DNA from: an uncultured Oscillospiraceae bacterium
GTDB taxonomy: Bacteria; Bacillota; Clostridia; Oscillospirales; Acutalibacteraceae
Length of the DNA stretch: 64,000 nt
NCBI GenBank assembly: GCA_900541565.1
Contig: UQKB01000004.1
Coordinates: 86,202-150,201, forward strand
Reading direction: 5' to 3'
The notes below the pieces were generated by a model that had not been told where the DNA came from, made no database searches, and saw nothing but the letters and a program-made list of their open reading frames with translations. The position numbers and the translations under genes are program-made. This document shows positions 34,243 to 42,853 of this stretch, piece after piece; position 1 is the first letter of the stretch, and each line of letters begins with the position of its first letter.

Positions 34243-35157
34243 ATGTTGGATATTTTGATTATCGGCGCAGGCCCCGCCGGCATGAGTGCCGCTATCTATG
34301 CACTGCGTGCAGGAAAACGCGTTGCCGTGTTTGACAAGGCTATGTACGGAGGGCAAACCGTCAACACCTATGAAATTGAAAATTATCCGGGGATCCGCAG
34401 GATCAGCGGGACGGATTTTGCAATGCAGTTGTATGAGCAGGCCTCTGCACTGGGCACACAGTTTGTATTTGCAGACGTTACGCCGCTTTGTCTGGAGGGA
34501 AAGGAAAAGAAGCTTATGGCAGGCGGACAGGAATATACCGCCAAAGCGGTAATTATTGCAAACGGTGCGGTGCGCAGAAAGCTTGAATGCAATGGCGAGC
34601 AGCGGCTTACAGGGCGCGGTGTGTCTTACTGTGCCACATGCGATGGCGCGTTTTTCAAGGGCAAGCAGGCAATTGTGGCCGGAAGCGGCAATACGGCCCT
34701 GGAGGACGCGCTGTACCTTGCAAATATTTGCGCAGAGGTTAAACTGCTGATCCGCGGGGACCGGATCAAGGGGGAAGAAACAGCGGCGCAGCGGCTGAAG
34801 AAAAAGAAGAATGTAACCATTATTTTTAACGAAAGCATTGCAGAGATTTTGGGCGAGAACCAGGTGGAAGCGGTCCGGACCGTCAACAGGGAAACGGGGA
34901 AGGAACAGCTTTACCGCACGGACGCTGTGTTTGTGGCGGTTGGACAGATGCCAAGCAATGAGCCGTTTCGGGACTTTTTAGAGCTTGACAAGGACGGATA
35001 TATTGTAGCGGGGGAAGATTGCAAAACCAACATGGAGGGCGTGTATGCGGCAGGCGATACGCGTACCAAACGACTGCGGCAGATTGTAACGGCGGCTTCA
35101 GATGGAGCAATTGCGGCCGTGTATGCAGCAGAATATATAGAAAAATTAGATTTTTGA
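34243..35157 (+). CDS. trxB: thioredoxin-disulfide reductase
   Basis: A 304-residue FAD/NADPH flavoprotein that reduces thioredoxin. It has FAD-binding IIGAGPAGMSAA at the N-terminus, the redox pair Cys130-Ala-Thr-Cys133, the NADPH fold GSGNTALEDALYLA and FAD-binding GVYAAGDTR near the end. The NADPH region departs from the usual GGGxSA form (AGSGNTA), so ferredoxin- or flavodoxin-type variants deserve consideration. GGAAAAGGGG precedes ATG 34243. Confidence 0.92.
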   Translation: MLDILIIGAGPAGMSAAIYALRAGKRVAVFDKAMYGGQTVNTYEIENYPGIRRISGTDFAMQLYEQASALGTQFVFADVTPLCLEGKEKKLMAGGQEYTAKAVIIANGAVRRKLECNGEQRLTGRGVSYCATCDGAFFKGKQAIVAGSGNTALEDALYLANICAEVKLLIRGDRIKGEETAAQRLKKKKNVTIIFNESIAEILGENQVEAVRTVNRETGKEQLYRTDAVFVAVGQMPSNEPFRDFLELDKDGYIVAGEDCKTNMEGVYAAGDTRTKRLRQIVTAASDGAIAAVYAAEYIEKLDF

Positions 35158-35243
35158 GATAAATATGTTGCTTATTTTTTAAATTTGGATTATCATAAAA
35201 GAAAAAGGGGCGCGGCCTCTGAAAGAAACGGACGGAGGAAAAG

Positions 35244-35738
35244 ATGGGAATAAACCGTATAGACAAAAAAAATTATTATTTGGATATAGCAGAAACGGTT
35301 TTAGAGAGAGGTACGTGCCTGAGGCGAAATTTTGGGGCGATTATAGTAAAAAACGACCAGATTGTTTCGACCGGCTATGTGGGGGCGCCAAGAGGCAGGC
35401 ATAACTGCATTGACCTGGGGGTATGCATCCGCGAAAGCATGCAGGTACCAAGAGGTGAGCGCTATGAGCTTTGCAGAAGCGTGCATGCAGAGGCAAACGC
35501 GATTATTCATGCTTCCAGAAACGACATGATTGGCGCGACGATGTACCTGGTTGGAAAGGACGCCAAGACCGGCGAATATGTAAAGGATGCAAATTCGTGC
35601 GCAATGTGTAAGCGAATGATCATCAACGCAGGAATCAAGCGTGTGATCATACGCAATTCCAAGGATACATTTACGGCCATTTATGTGGACGACTGGGTTG
35701 CAAACGACGAATCGCTTCACGGAGAGATGGGATATTGA
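35244..35738 (+). CDS. deoxycytidylate (dCMP) deaminase
   Basis: A 164-residue zinc-dependent deaminase converting dCMP to dUMP for thymidylate synthesis. The zinc site is HAEANA (residues 80-85) with SCAMCKR near 117 supplying the two cysteines. An extra N-terminal CxxCxH-like region (LGVCIRESM) is typical of the ComEB/dCMP group rather than cytidine deaminase. GGAGG lies five bases before ATG 35244. Confidence 0.9.
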   Translation: MGINRIDKKNYYLDIAETVLERGTCLRRNFGAIIVKNDQIVSTGYVGAPRGRHNCIDLGVCIRESMQVPRGERYELCRSVHAEANAIIHASRNDMIGATMYLVGKDAKTGEYVKDANSCAMCKRMIINAGIKRVIIRNSKDTFTAIYVDDWVANDESLHGEMGY

Positions 35739-35764
35739 CAGGAAGCAGAACCTTTATGACAGAA

Positions 35765-35797
35765 AAAACCCAGCACGGAAGTGCCGGGTTTTTTCAT
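35765..35797. terminator. terminator between dCMP deaminase and the AbrB-type gene
   Basis: AACCCAGCAC and GTGCCGGGTT form a stem with one mismatch and a GGAA loop. It is flanked by A and T runs, so it can serve both converging genes. Confidence 0.75.
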
Positions 35798-35838
35798 GAA
35801 AATTTTTTTGGGCGCATATATTTACTATGTGCCTTTTT

Positions 35839-36117
35839 TTATTCTGCGGATTCCTCCTCATTTTTTACAGAAAGCTTACCTTCCAGTTCTTTAATGCAGT
35901 CTTTGCAAATCAGCTTTCCTTCGTAATTGATAAGGTTTGTAATACTGTTGCAAAAGGTGCATCCGGGCGTGTATTTTCTGATGACAATGGTGTCGTCTGT
36001 GGGGAAAAGCTCGATAGAAGTACCGCTTTCCAGTTCGTAAGACTTTCTTAATGGCTTTGGAATAACGATACGTCCCAGATTGTCAACCGTGGCAAAAAAG
36101 TTTGTGGCATTTTTCAT
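35839..36117 (-). CDS. AbrB/SpoVT-family regulator with C-terminal Cys4 motif
   Basis: A 92-residue transition-state-type DNA-binding protein. The swapped-hairpin domain occupies residues 6-50 (VDNLGRIVIPKPLR). Residues 53-74 hold Cys53-x2-Cys56 and Cys71-x2-Cys74, a probable zinc ribbon in place of the usual AbrB dimer tail, followed by an acidic end. Such proteins control post-exponential and sporulation genes. The target is unknown; spmA lies divergently 134 bases away. AGAAGGGAG precedes ATG 36117. Confidence 0.88.
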   Translation of the reverse strand: MKNATNFFATVDNLGRIVIPKPLRKSYELESGTSIELFPTDDTIVIRKYTPGCTFCNSITNLINYEGKLICKDCIKELEGKLSVKNEEESAE

Positions 36118-36251
36118 CGTAAGACTCCCTTCTACGCTTTCTTGTAAAAAATAAAGTGGTTTAGCAGAATTTTTTTTATTTTACCAAAAAATGCCATAAT
36201 TGTCAATAAATATAACATCTTTGTTATTTTTCCGTGGCGAGGTGACAAATA

Positions 36252-36842
36252 GTGCTAAACTATATATGGGGCGCAATTTTGCTGATTAGCATAATATGTG
36301 GTGTTTTTACAGGAAAAACGGCGCAATTAAGCCAAGGAGCGCTCAACGGTGCGCAAGAGGCAATAGAGCTTTTGCTTACCATGTGCGGCATGATGTGCCT
36401 TTGGTCGGGATTGATGGCAATTGCTGAGCGTGGAGGGATTACCTTGCTGCTGGCAAAAGCCTTTTCCCCTGTGCTTAAGGGGCTGTTTCCCCAATATAAA
36501 GATGACAAAAAAGCTTGCAGCGCAATTTGCTCCAATGTGACGGCAAACCTGCTGGGGCTTGGCAATGCCGCCACGCCGCTTGGAATAGAGGCTATGCACA
36601 GAATGCAGCTGAAAAACCCGGAACAGGAGCGGGCAAACGACAGTATGGTCATGTTTGTTGTGCTCAATACAGCGTCGATCCAGCTGATTCCCACAACGAT
36701 TGCCGTTTTGCGGCAGAGCCATGGCGCAAGCGCACCGTTTGATATTTTACCGTGCGTATGGGTAAGCTCCGTTTTTGCGCTTGCAATCGGCATTACGATG
36801 GCAAAGCTGTTACAAAAATGCGGGACAAAGAAGGTGGGTTAG
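36252..36842 (+). CDS. spmA: spore maturation protein A
   Basis: A 196-residue membrane protein with nucleoside-recognition (Gate) repeats. SpmA and SpmB are needed for spore core dehydration in Bacillus. Typical segments are LLTMCGMMCLWSGLMAIAE, NLLGLGNAATPLG and MVMFVVLNTASIQLIPTT. It starts at GTG 36252, seven bases after GAGGTG. It ends with TAG at 36840-36842, and spmB continues in the same reading frame. Confidence 0.92.
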   Translation: MLNYIWGAILLISIICGVFTGKTAQLSQGALNGAQEAIELLLTMCGMMCLWSGLMAIAERGGITLLLAKAFSPVLKGLFPQYKDDKKACSAICSNVTANLLGLGNAATPLGIEAMHRMQLKNPEQERANDSMVMFVVLNTASIQLIPTTIAVLRQSHGASAPFDILPCVWVSSVFALAIGITMAKLLQKCGTKKVG

Positions 36843-37364
36843 ATCGAACAGCTTGGAAATTATGTAATCCCGCTTGTAATCTTTTTGATTATTCTATTTG
36901 CTTTTATCAAAAAAGTTCCCTGCTTTGATACCTTTTTGGAAGGGGCAAAGCAGGGACTGATTTCTACTTATAAAATTGCGCCGTCGCTGATTGGGCTGAT
37001 TGTTGCGGTCAATATGCTCAAGGCTTCAGGCGCGCTGGAAATGCTGATCGATTTTATAAGGCCGGCGGCGGAATTTTTGGGTTTTCCGGCGGAGGTGGTC
37101 CCGTTGGCGCTGCTGCGCCCGGTATCCGGCAGCGGCTCAACGGCAATTTTAAACAGCATTTTGCAGGATTACGGCCCGGACAGCTTTATTGGACGCGCAG
37201 CCAGCGTGATGGCGGGTTCTACAGAAACGACGTTCTATGCAATTGCCGTATATTATGGGGCGGTGGGGATCAAAAAAATCCGCCATACCGTCCCTGCTGC
37301 GCTGTGCGCGGATTTTGCAGGGATGGTGATGGCGGTTTTAAGCGTGCGTTTTTTTTATCCGTAG
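36843..37364 (+). CDS. spmB: spore maturation protein B, no canonical start codon
   Basis: A 173-residue SpmB-like membrane protein: IKKVPCFDTFLEGAKQG, LRPVSGSGSTAI and GSTETTFYAIAVYYGAVG are typical. The first helix (GNYVIPLVIFLIILFAF) begins upstream of the first usual start (TTG 36885), which has no ribosome site and would cut the helix in half. No ATG or GTG is in frame between the spmA TAG and TTG 36885. AAGGTG is six bases before the ATC at 36843. Initiation at ATC, stop-codon read-through or a base error are all possible. Confidence 0.8.
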   Translation: MEQLGNYVIPLVIFLIILFAFIKKVPCFDTFLEGAKQGLISTYKIAPSLIGLIVAVNMLKASGALEMLIDFIRPAAEFLGFPAEVVPLALLRPVSGSGSTAILNSILQDYGPDSFIGRAASVMAGSTETTFYAIAVYYGAVGIKKIRHTVPAALCADFAGMVMAVLSVRFFYP

Positions 37365-37368
37365 ACGT

Positions 37369-38787
37369 TTATTTTGTCAGCGGCGTGCGGATCAGTTTGC
37401 GTGCAAGCGCTTTGCCGTTAAACGGGATAAGGGGATACAAATAGCTTTTGCCCGATACCGTTTTGTTTGTCAGCAGCAGGACAAAGGTCAGGGCAATACC
37501 CGCGCAAAAGCCCCATATATTAAACAGCTGGGTCAAAATCAGCAAAAGCATGCGCAGAAATTTAAGCGAATAGCCCAGTTCATAGCTTGGCTGCGTATAG
37601 TTGGCGATGGCGACAAAGGCCATATAAAGAATTGCTTCTGTAGAAAACCAGCCTACCGTGACGGCAAAATCGCTTAGGGCGATCGCGCCGATAATACTTA
37701 AAGAGGTGCTTAGGCTGTTTGGTGTGTTGACAGAGGCAAGGCGTAGGCCGTCTATGCCCAGTTCCAGAATCATTAGCTGCCAGAAAACAGGGATATTGAC
37801 AGGCTCTGTGATCAATATAAACTCAAAAGGTTTGGGGACAAGATCCGGGTTTTTCAGGGCGAGCAGCCACAGCGGTGTAATGACCAGCGTGGCAAGTGTG
37901 ACAATATAACGGGCAAAGCGAATGTAGGTGCCGGTAAGCGGTGGAAAGTAATAGTCGTCGGCTTCCTCGATAATATCAAAGATTGAAGTAGGCAGGATTA
38001 AAACGGAGGGGGAATTATCAACAAGAATGACGATGTTGCCTTCCAGCAGCGAAGAAGCAGCGGTGTCCGGACGCTCGGTGTATTTGATTTTGGGGAAGGG
38101 GTTGTACCATTTGTGTTTATAAATCGCCTCGATCAGGCTTTGCTGGTTCATTGTAAGCGAATGGACGTTGATTGCTTCAATCTGCTTTGTGATTTTTGCA
38201 AGGAGCTGCTTGTCTACTTTATTGTCCATATAGCAGACAGCGACGTCCGTTTTAGATTCTCTGCCTACGACAAAGGCGTTTATGCGCAGGTTGGTATCGC
38301 GTATGCGCCGCCGAAGCAGGGCGGTGTTGCTGATCAGGGTTTCTACAAAGCCGTCTTTGGAGCCGCGCAGGGATTTGTCTTTTTCCGGTTCGCTGGTCTG
38401 TCGCTGTGGATAGGTGCGGCTGTCAATCATAATGGCCTGCTCAAAGCCGTCTATAAATAATGCAGAAACGCCGGAAAGAATATTCATGCAGATTTGCTGT
38501 GAGTTATCTGTGACGGTTACCTCTACATATGGAACGCAGTTTTTAACAAAGGTGTTTGCGTCGCGCATATCCTCTTCTTTGTCAAGCGAATAAAAAAATT
38601 CCAGCACCTTTTCCATGACCTCATCCTTGATCAGCCCGTCTATAAAAAACAGGCAGCAGCGGCGGCGGTTGATCTGCACAGGCCTGCTGATCAGATCAAA
38701 GCTTTCGTCTGCATGCAGCGTTTTTTTGAATAAAGCTATATTGTCGTCAATGTGCGTAGAAAGCGGCATGTCATCACTCATTTCCAT
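37369..38787 (-). CDS. GerA-family spore germination protein (A-subunit type)
   Basis: A 472-residue GerAA/SpoVAF-type protein. The N-terminal soluble half is about 270 residues and ends in the signature EGNIVILVDNSPSVLILPTSIFD; the C-terminal half has about five to six membrane helices and LRLASVNTPNSLSTSL. Family members form nutrient-gated channels in the spore inner membrane or act with SpoVA. No B or C subunit gene is adjacent, which favours a stand-alone role. The start is uncertain: ATG 38787 fits best, and the frame is open to 38925. Confidence 0.85.
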   Translation of the reverse strand: MEMSDDMPLSTHIDDNIALFKKTLHADESFDLISRPVQINRRRCCLFFIDGLIKDEVMEKVLEFFYSLDKEEDMRDANTFVKNCVPYVEVTVTDNSQQICMNILSGVSALFIDGFEQAIMIDSRTYPQRQTSEPEKDKSLRGSKDGFVETLISNTALLRRRIRDTNLRINAFVVGRESKTDVAVCYMDNKVDKQLLAKITKQIEAINVHSLTMNQQSLIEAIYKHKWYNPFPKIKYTERPDTAASSLLEGNIVILVDNSPSVLILPTSIFDIIEEADDYYFPPLTGTYIRFARYIVTLATLVITPLWLLALKNPDLVPKPFEFILITEPVNIPVFWQLMILELGIDGLRLASVNTPNSLSTSLSIIGAIALSDFAVTVGWFSTEAILYMAFVAIANYTQPSYELGYSLKFLRMLLLILTQLFNIWGFCAGIALTFVLLLTNKTVSGKSYLYPLIPFNGKALARKLIRTPLTK

Positions 38788-38918
38788 TGATAGCGTTCTT
38801 TTTTTATAGTCTGTGCTGTTTTTTTTTCTGTCATACAGGAAAACACAAATTATAAAGAGGATTCCATACAGCTGTCGGCACCTTTTTACCGATATAATCG
38901 TAAAATAAAAAATACAGG

Positions 38919-38947
38919 TTGACAAAACAGAATCAGTGGGCTATAAT
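38919..38947 (+). promoter_or_regulatory. promoter of the trpB T-box leader
   Basis: A perfect TTGACA (38919-38924), 17-base spacer and perfect TATAAT (38942-38947). This is the strongest consensus promoter in the window. It drives the T-box leader and trpB. Confidence 0.88.
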
Positions 38948-38954
38948 GCAAATA

Positions 38955-39212
38955 AATAGTTAAACCGATGATTAAGAGGAGTACCTGTAAGGAGAGGATT
39001 TTTTAAGAGAGCTGCAGATGGTGGAAGTGCGGCAGTCCTTTTACAGGGAATGGGCTTATGAGGGCCGGGTGAAATAGCAGTAGCCAGGACGGGAACTCCG
39101 CCCGTTACCAAGGGAGCATGCGTAACAGCGTATGGAGTGAGAGGGCCTTGCGGCCAATTTGGGTGGTACCACGGAAGTTTGCTTTCGTCCCTTTGGGACG
39201 GGAGCTTTTTTT
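38955..39212 (+). promoter_or_regulatory. T-box leader controlling trpB, probably tRNA-Trp responsive
   Basis: The T-box sequence TGGGTGGTACCACGG lies at 39160-39174. It is followed by a terminator stem of 11 bp (GCTTTCGTCCC with GGGACGGGAGC, 39181-39205) and a T run. Upstream is a long stem I region. A TGG at 39053-39055 is a plausible specifier and fits the trpB target, but I could not fold stem I fully. Uncharged tRNA would favour the antiterminator and allow trpB transcription. Confidence 0.88.
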
Positions 39213-39243
39213 ATTTTACAGACAAAAGAGAGGAGTTTTTACC

Positions 39244-40623
39244 ATGGCAAAAGTACCCTATAGATTTTATCTTCCTGAGGATCAGATTCCGAAGCAATGG
39301 TATAATATGCGCGCGGATATGAAAGAGCAGCCGGATCCGATGATTAATCCTGCCACGATGCAGCCCGCGACGGAGGCGGATTTATACCCGGTATTCTGTA
39401 AGGAGCTTGCACACCAAGAGATGGACGCACAGACGCGCTATGTGGATATTCCCGAGGAAATACGGGAAATGTACAAAATATACCGTCCGGCTCCGCTGAT
39501 TCGCGCTTATAATTTGGAAAAAGAACTGAAAACGCCGGCGAAGATTTACTATAAGTTTGAAGGAAACAATACCTCTGGCAGCCATAAGCTGAATTCTGCC
39601 ATTGCCCAGGCGTATTATGCCAAGGAACAGGGGCTGACCTCCCTTACAACAGAAACGGGAGCCGGACAATGGGGGACGGCTTTAAGCGAGGCATGCGCAT
39701 ATTTTAAGCTGCCTTTGACGGTATATATGGTCAAGGTGTCTTATGAGCAAAAGCCGTTTCGCAAGGCGGTTATGCAGACGTTTGATGCCAATGTGATCCC
39801 AAGCCCCAGTGACACAACGGAAGTGGGACGGGCGATCCTTAAGGAAAACCCGGGAACGGGCGGCAGCCTTGGCTGCGCCATTTCTGAGGCTGTAGAAAAG
39901 GCAGTGACGACAGAGGGTTGCCGTTATGTGCTGGGTTCTGTGCTCAACCAGGTTTTACTACACCAGTCTGTGATTGGGCTGGAAGCAAAAAAAGCGATGG
40001 AAATTTTGGATGAATACCCGGATGTGGTCGTTGGCTGTGCAGGCGGCGGTTCCAATTTGGGGGGATTGATTGCACCGTTTATGCAGGATAAGCTTACCGG
40101 TATGGCTAACCCACGCATTGTTGCGGTGGAGCCTGCGTCCTGCCCCTCGTTTACCAGAGGAAAATACGCGTATGATTTTTGCGATACGGGAAAAATTACA
40201 CCGCTTGCCAAGATGTATACGCTGGGCAGCAGCTTTATGCCGAGTGCAAACCATGCAGGTGGGTTGCGTTACCATGGTATGTCGCCGATTTTGTCAAAGC
40301 TGTATCACGATGGGTATATGGAAGCAGTAGCGGTTGAGCAGACCAAAGTATTTGAAGCGGCCACGCTTTTTGCAAAGGTGGAAACAATTTTGCCGGCGCC
40401 TGAATCTGCGCATGCGATTCGTGTGGCAATGGACGAAGCGATCCGCTGCAGAGAAACAGGGGAGAAGAAGACGATCCTGTTTGGGTTGACAGGGACGGGC
40501 TATTTTGACATGACTGCATATGCTGCGTTCCATGACGGAAAAATGGGCGACTATATTCCTACAGATGAGGATTTGCAAAAAGGGTTTGATCAGCTCCCGA
40601 AAATTCCGGGAATACAGGAATAA
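39244..40623 (+). CDS. trpB: TrpB2-type tryptophan synthase beta chain
   Basis: A 459-residue PLP enzyme, longer than TrpB1 (about 400). The PLP lysine is in SGSHKLNSA, with TETGAGQWG and GCAGGGSNLGG for substrate and phosphate binding. The extended N-terminus and the LGSSFMPSANHAGGLRYHG region mark TrpB2, which condenses indole with serine without a TrpA partner. No other trp gene is nearby, supporting indole salvage. ATG 39244 follows GAGGAG. It is controlled by the T-box leader and ends at a strong terminator. Confidence 0.93.
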   Translation: MAKVPYRFYLPEDQIPKQWYNMRADMKEQPDPMINPATMQPATEADLYPVFCKELAHQEMDAQTRYVDIPEEIREMYKIYRPAPLIRAYNLEKELKTPAKIYYKFEGNNTSGSHKLNSAIAQAYYAKEQGLTSLTTETGAGQWGTALSEACAYFKLPLTVYMVKVSYEQKPFRKAVMQTFDANVIPSPSDTTEVGRAILKENPGTGGSLGCAISEAVEKAVTTEGCRYVLGSVLNQVLLHQSVIGLEAKKAMEILDEYPDVVVGCAGGGSNLGGLIAPFMQDKLTGMANPRIVAVEPASCPSFTRGKYAYDFCDTGKITPLAKMYTLGSSFMPSANHAGGLRYHGMSPILSKLYHDGYMEAVAVEQTKVFEAATLFAKVETILPAPESAHAIRVAMDEAIRCRETGEKKTILFGLTGTGYFDMTAYAAFHDGKMGDYIPTDEDLQKGFDQLPKIPGIQE

Positions 40624-40639
40624 TTAAAGCAAAAATAGG

Positions 40640-40681
40640 AAAGACGGTATGCACAGAGGTGTTGTGCATACCGTCTTTTTT
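40640..40681 (+). terminator. trpB terminator
   Basis: AAAGACGGTATGCACA and TGTGCATACCGTCTTT pair perfectly over 16 bp, followed by TTTTT, 17 bases after the trpB stop. Confidence 0.95.
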
Positions 40682-41068
40682 GCTTTTTTATCGATTAAGG
40701 CTGCTTTCTTTGACAGCCAGTTCCGGTTTTTAAATTCTATTTTGCGCTTTTTGACAATATCCGTAGATGCTGTCAAGCAGTATCTGCACAGCGCCGGTTA
40801 TATACAAAGCTTTCTGCTATAGGTCAGCACCATTCTGTTTTTTTATGGCTTAACACGCATTGTTTTTATGATAAAAGTGATGCTTTTGCTTAAGCGTTTA
40901 ATCCTACCCGCAAGGGGAAAATTTTAATAAAGCGGCTATTTTTGTTTAAGCAGCAGTCAAAAGTTGACCGATCCAGGTCAACTTTTTCTTTTTTTAAACC
41001 GTTTTATGTAAGAGGGGCAAAAAACAGCGGCGCCTCCTTTTACATAAATAGCAAAAGGGGGATGAGGC
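40682..41068. other. intergenic stretch between trpB and the phage cassette
   Basis: I find no convincing gene here. It contains several TTGACA/TGTCAA-type short inverted repeats: TTGACA and TGTCAA near 40757-40782, and a Rho-independent hairpin at 40959-40997. There is no clear -35/-10 pair for the cassette and no obvious att-type duplication. The base composition is more AT-rich than in the flanking genes. Confidence 0.5.
40959..40997 (+). terminator. terminator-like hairpin 72 bases before terS
   Basis: AAAAGTTGACC (40959-40969) and GGTCAACTTTT (40976-40986) pair over 11 bp with a 6-base loop, followed by TCTTTTTTT. No gene ends just upstream, so it may shield the cassette, end a small RNA, or act in a regulated leader. 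Confidence 0.7.
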
Positions 41069-41575
41069 GTGGAAAAAAATACGGTACAAAGGTTGACAAA
41101 GCAGCAACGTCTTTTTTGCCGGTGCTATGTAAATACCGGCAATGCCAGGGAAGCCGCCGTACAGGCCGGCTTTATCCCTGACGCACAGAAAAACGGGGAA
41201 GCGCTTTTGTGTAAAAGTGCAATTACAAAAGAGATTGCACGATTGCTTAAGCAACGCAGGGAAATGCTTTCCTTAAAAGCGCTCAGCGGTTATGAACGGC
41301 TGGCCTTTGGCAGCATTGCGGATGGTATTCGCCTGCTATATATAGAAGATCCGCTGCAGACTGACCTGGAAAGTATGGATCTTTTTAATATTGCAGAAAT
41401 TAAAAAACCAAAGGACGGGGCAATGGAAATTAAATTCTTTGACCGTCTGAAGGCTCTTGAAAAGCTTATGGAGGCAAAGACGGAAGAGGATACCCCCTGC
41501 ATTCCGTTTTATACGGCTTTACAGCAGGGGGCGCAGGCGCTTGAAAGGCATGGCAGTGAGAGGCTGGAGGAATAG
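41069..41575 (+). CDS. phage terminase small subunit-like
   Basis: A 168-residue protein just before the large terminase. The N-terminus (LTKQQRLFCRCYV, NAREAAVQAGF) is the helix-turn-helix of the terminase_2 family, which binds the packaging start site on phage DNA. The C-terminus is helical, with FFDRLKALEKLMEA, as in small terminases. It starts at GTG 41069 after AAAGGGGGATGAGG. The stop is three bases before terL. Confidence 0.85.
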   Translation: MEKNTVQRLTKQQRLFCRCYVNTGNAREAAVQAGFIPDAQKNGEALLCKSAITKEIARLLKQRREMLSLKALSGYERLAFGSIADGIRLLYIEDPLQTDLESMDLFNIAEIKKPKDGAMEIKFFDRLKALEKLMEAKTEEDTPCIPFYTALQQGAQALERHGSERLEE

Positions 41576-41578
41576 CGA

Positions 41579-42853
41579 TTGGAGTTTAAAGCTTTTTCTG
41601 AAAAACAGCTTCGCGTTCTGACATGGTGGTGTGAAAAAAGCAGGTATGCAAAAAAAGATGCCATTATCTGTGATGGCGCGGTAAGAAGCGGAAAGACCGT
41701 TTGTATGGGCATCTCTTTTATTGCGTGGGCTTTTTACCGGTTTGACGGCGCAAATTTTGCAATGTGCGGCAAGACAATACGTTCCCTGAAAAGAAATGTG
41801 GTCACGGCAATTTTACCCGTTTTACAGCAGTTGGGGTTTACCTGCACGGAAAAGCTGTCGCAAAATCTTTTAGAGGTCAGCATAGGCGGCCGTACAAACT
41901 GCTTTTATCTGTTTGGCGGGCGGGATGAATCTTCGGCTTCGCTGATACAGGGAATGACGCTTTCGGGCGTGCTGTTTGATGAAGTGGCGCTGATGCCCAA
42001 ATCGTTTGTAGAGCAGGCGCTGGCGAGATGTTCTGTAGAAGGGTCAAAATTTTGGTTTAATTGCAACCCGCAGTATCCGCAGCACTGGTTCAGGCAGGAG
42101 TGGATTTTAAACAAAGCAGGAAAAAACGCGCTTTATATCCATTTTAAAATGGAGGATAACCCATCCCTTTCGCCTAAGATGCTTGCACGCTATAAAAATC
42201 TGTATACGGGGACCTTCTACCAACGGTTTATCGAAGGGAAATGGGTATCGGCACAGGGACTGGTATACCCGTTTATGACCGCTGACAATATGTATTGGGA
42301 TACACCAAAGGCAGACACGGAAGAGTTTGTGATTTCCTGCGATTATGGAACCGTGAACCCGGCTTCGTTTGGACTGTGGGGCCATTACACAGACGGATGG
42401 TATAGGGTGGACGAGTATTATTATGACTCCAGAAAAGAGGGCGTGCAAAAAACAGATGAGGAGCATTACCAGGGCTTATGCAGACTTGCGCAGGAAAGGG
42501 CTATTCGCTGTGTAATTGTCGATCCGTCTGCGGCAAGCTTTATGGAGGTTATACGCAGACACGGGCGTTTTAAGGTGCTGCCTGCAAGCAATAGCGTGCT
42601 GGACGGCATACGCAGCGTTGCAAGCGCGCTAAAGCAGGGGGAAATCAAAATTTGCAAAAACTGTACCGACACTCTGCGGGAGTTTGGGCTTTACCGTTGG
42701 AAAGAGGACGGGCTGCACGATACACCCGTTAAAGAAAACGACCATGCCATGGACGATATACGCTATTTTGTTTCAACCTATTTAAACCGGGGCGACGATG
42801 GTATATTTGCCATTGCCGCACAACGCACAGGAGGTAAAGCGTGGGATTTATAG
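41579..42853 (+). CDS. phage terminase large subunit
   Basis: A 424-residue packaging motor. The ATPase has Walker A AVRSGKT at residues 34-40 and Walker B VLFDEV near 130. The nuclease domain keeps the acidic residues expected for RNase H-like chemistry: Asp in ISCDYGT, Asp in VIVDPSA and Asp-Asp in HAMDDIRYF. All look functional, which argues against simple decay. It starts at TTG 41579 eight bases after GGAGG and overlaps the portal gene by 13 bases. Confidence 0.93.
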   Translation: MEFKAFSEKQLRVLTWWCEKSRYAKKDAIICDGAVRSGKTVCMGISFIAWAFYRFDGANFAMCGKTIRSLKRNVVTAILPVLQQLGFTCTEKLSQNLLEVSIGGRTNCFYLFGGRDESSASLIQGMTLSGVLFDEVALMPKSFVEQALARCSVEGSKFWFNCNPQYPQHWFRQEWILNKAGKNALYIHFKMEDNPSLSPKMLARYKNLYTGTFYQRFIEGKWVSAQGLVYPFMTADNMYWDTPKADTEEFVISCDYGTVNPASFGLWGHYTDGWYRVDEYYYDSRKEGVQKTDEEHYQGLCRLAQERAIRCVIVDPSAASFMEVIRRHGRFKVLPASNSVLDGIRSVASALKQGEIKICKNCTDTLREFGLYRWKEDGLHDTPVKENDHAMDDIRYFVSTYLNRGDDGIFAIAAQRTGGKAWDL

